DNA of 64,000 bases from Kribbella albertanoniae (GTDB lineage Bacteria; Actinomycetota; Actinomycetes; Propionibacteriales; Kribbellaceae). Positions 63,989 to 64,000 of this stretch are shown piece by piece. Location: contig NZ_SMKA01000011.1 of assembly GCF_004348455.1 (NCBI RefSeq), forward strand, positions 17,053 through 81,052. The letters run 5' to 3'. The stretch's first letter is position 1; every line of letters starts with the position of its first letter. The position numbers and the translations under genes were made by a program. A model generated the notes under the pieces. It had not been told where the DNA came from and did no database searches. It saw only the letters and a list, made by a program, of their open reading frames with translations.

Positions 63989-64000
63989 TCCCCACATCCC

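Noticed and set aside
63776..63997. 73-codon open frame at the window end
   Set aside because: Composition is Gly/Arg/Pro-rich, no ribosome site, overlaps inverted and direct repeats, no recognisable family.

Overview
The window is chromosomal DNA from a high-GC actinomycete. The long actinobacterial ribosomal superoperon, the Mce lipid-import operon, IclR/SigE-type regulators, TTG/GTG starts, leaderless promoters and a polycysteine leader ORF all point there. The closest guess from memory is Propionibacteriales (Nocardioidaceae/Kribbellaceae, possibly Kribbella); this was not checked against a database. Almost everything from 1 to 55 kb is on the minus strand.

Region 1-6.2 kb: the 5' part of a membrane protein coupled to a SigE-like sigma factor, a class I methyltransferase, truA, then the alpha operon (infA, rpmJ, rpsM, rpsK, rpsD, rpoA, rplQ) closed by a strong terminator. 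Region 6.3-8.5 kb is a small insert: a plus-strand imine-reductase-like gene behind a three-half-site operator, and two minus-strand membrane proteins. Region 8.5-26.3 kb holds map, adk, secY, the spc and S10 operons (rplO to rpsJ), then the str operon (tuf, fusA, rpsG, rpsL). The leaders of rpsJ and rpsL share an identical 24-nt element. Region 26.4-35.8 kb: a hydrolase-NTF2 fusion, rpoC and rpoB. RpoB carries unusual residues in the rifampicin-determining region, including Asn at the Ser531 position.

Region 35.8-46.9 kb is a complete mce operon (ATPase, two YrbE permeases, MceA-F, two Mce-associated proteins) between rpoB and rplL/rplJ. It and the rplL 3' end carry three copies of a ~161-165 bp hairpin element. 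The core is conserved, but the terminal arms differ from copy to copy and are complementary only within each copy.

Region 48.5-58.8 kb is a catabolic island under two IclR regulators. One arm is IclR, MFS transporter, formylglycine-generating enzyme and sulfatase. The other is RidA, IclR and a KDG-type sugar kinase, divergent from a fold-III PLP dehydratase, a D-aminoacylase-family deacylase and a KDPG aldolase. Together these encode a plausible route from N-acetyl-D-glucosaminate (oxidised GlcNAc) to pyruvate and glyceraldehyde-3-phosphate, with sulfate removal and uptake. This is an inference from gene content.

Region 58.8-64 kb: a two-component system with a DUF4097-like protein, a small membrane protein behind a concentric palindrome, and a solitary PheS-like ligase fused to a PheT-type FDX-ACB domain. 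The ligase is preceded by an apparently leaderless 27-codon ORF rich in Cys and Phe codons, which looks like an attenuator. The last 500 bp contain decayed fragments, including a ~49-bp duplicated piece of that ligase. No tRNA, rRNA, CRISPR array or transposase was seen.
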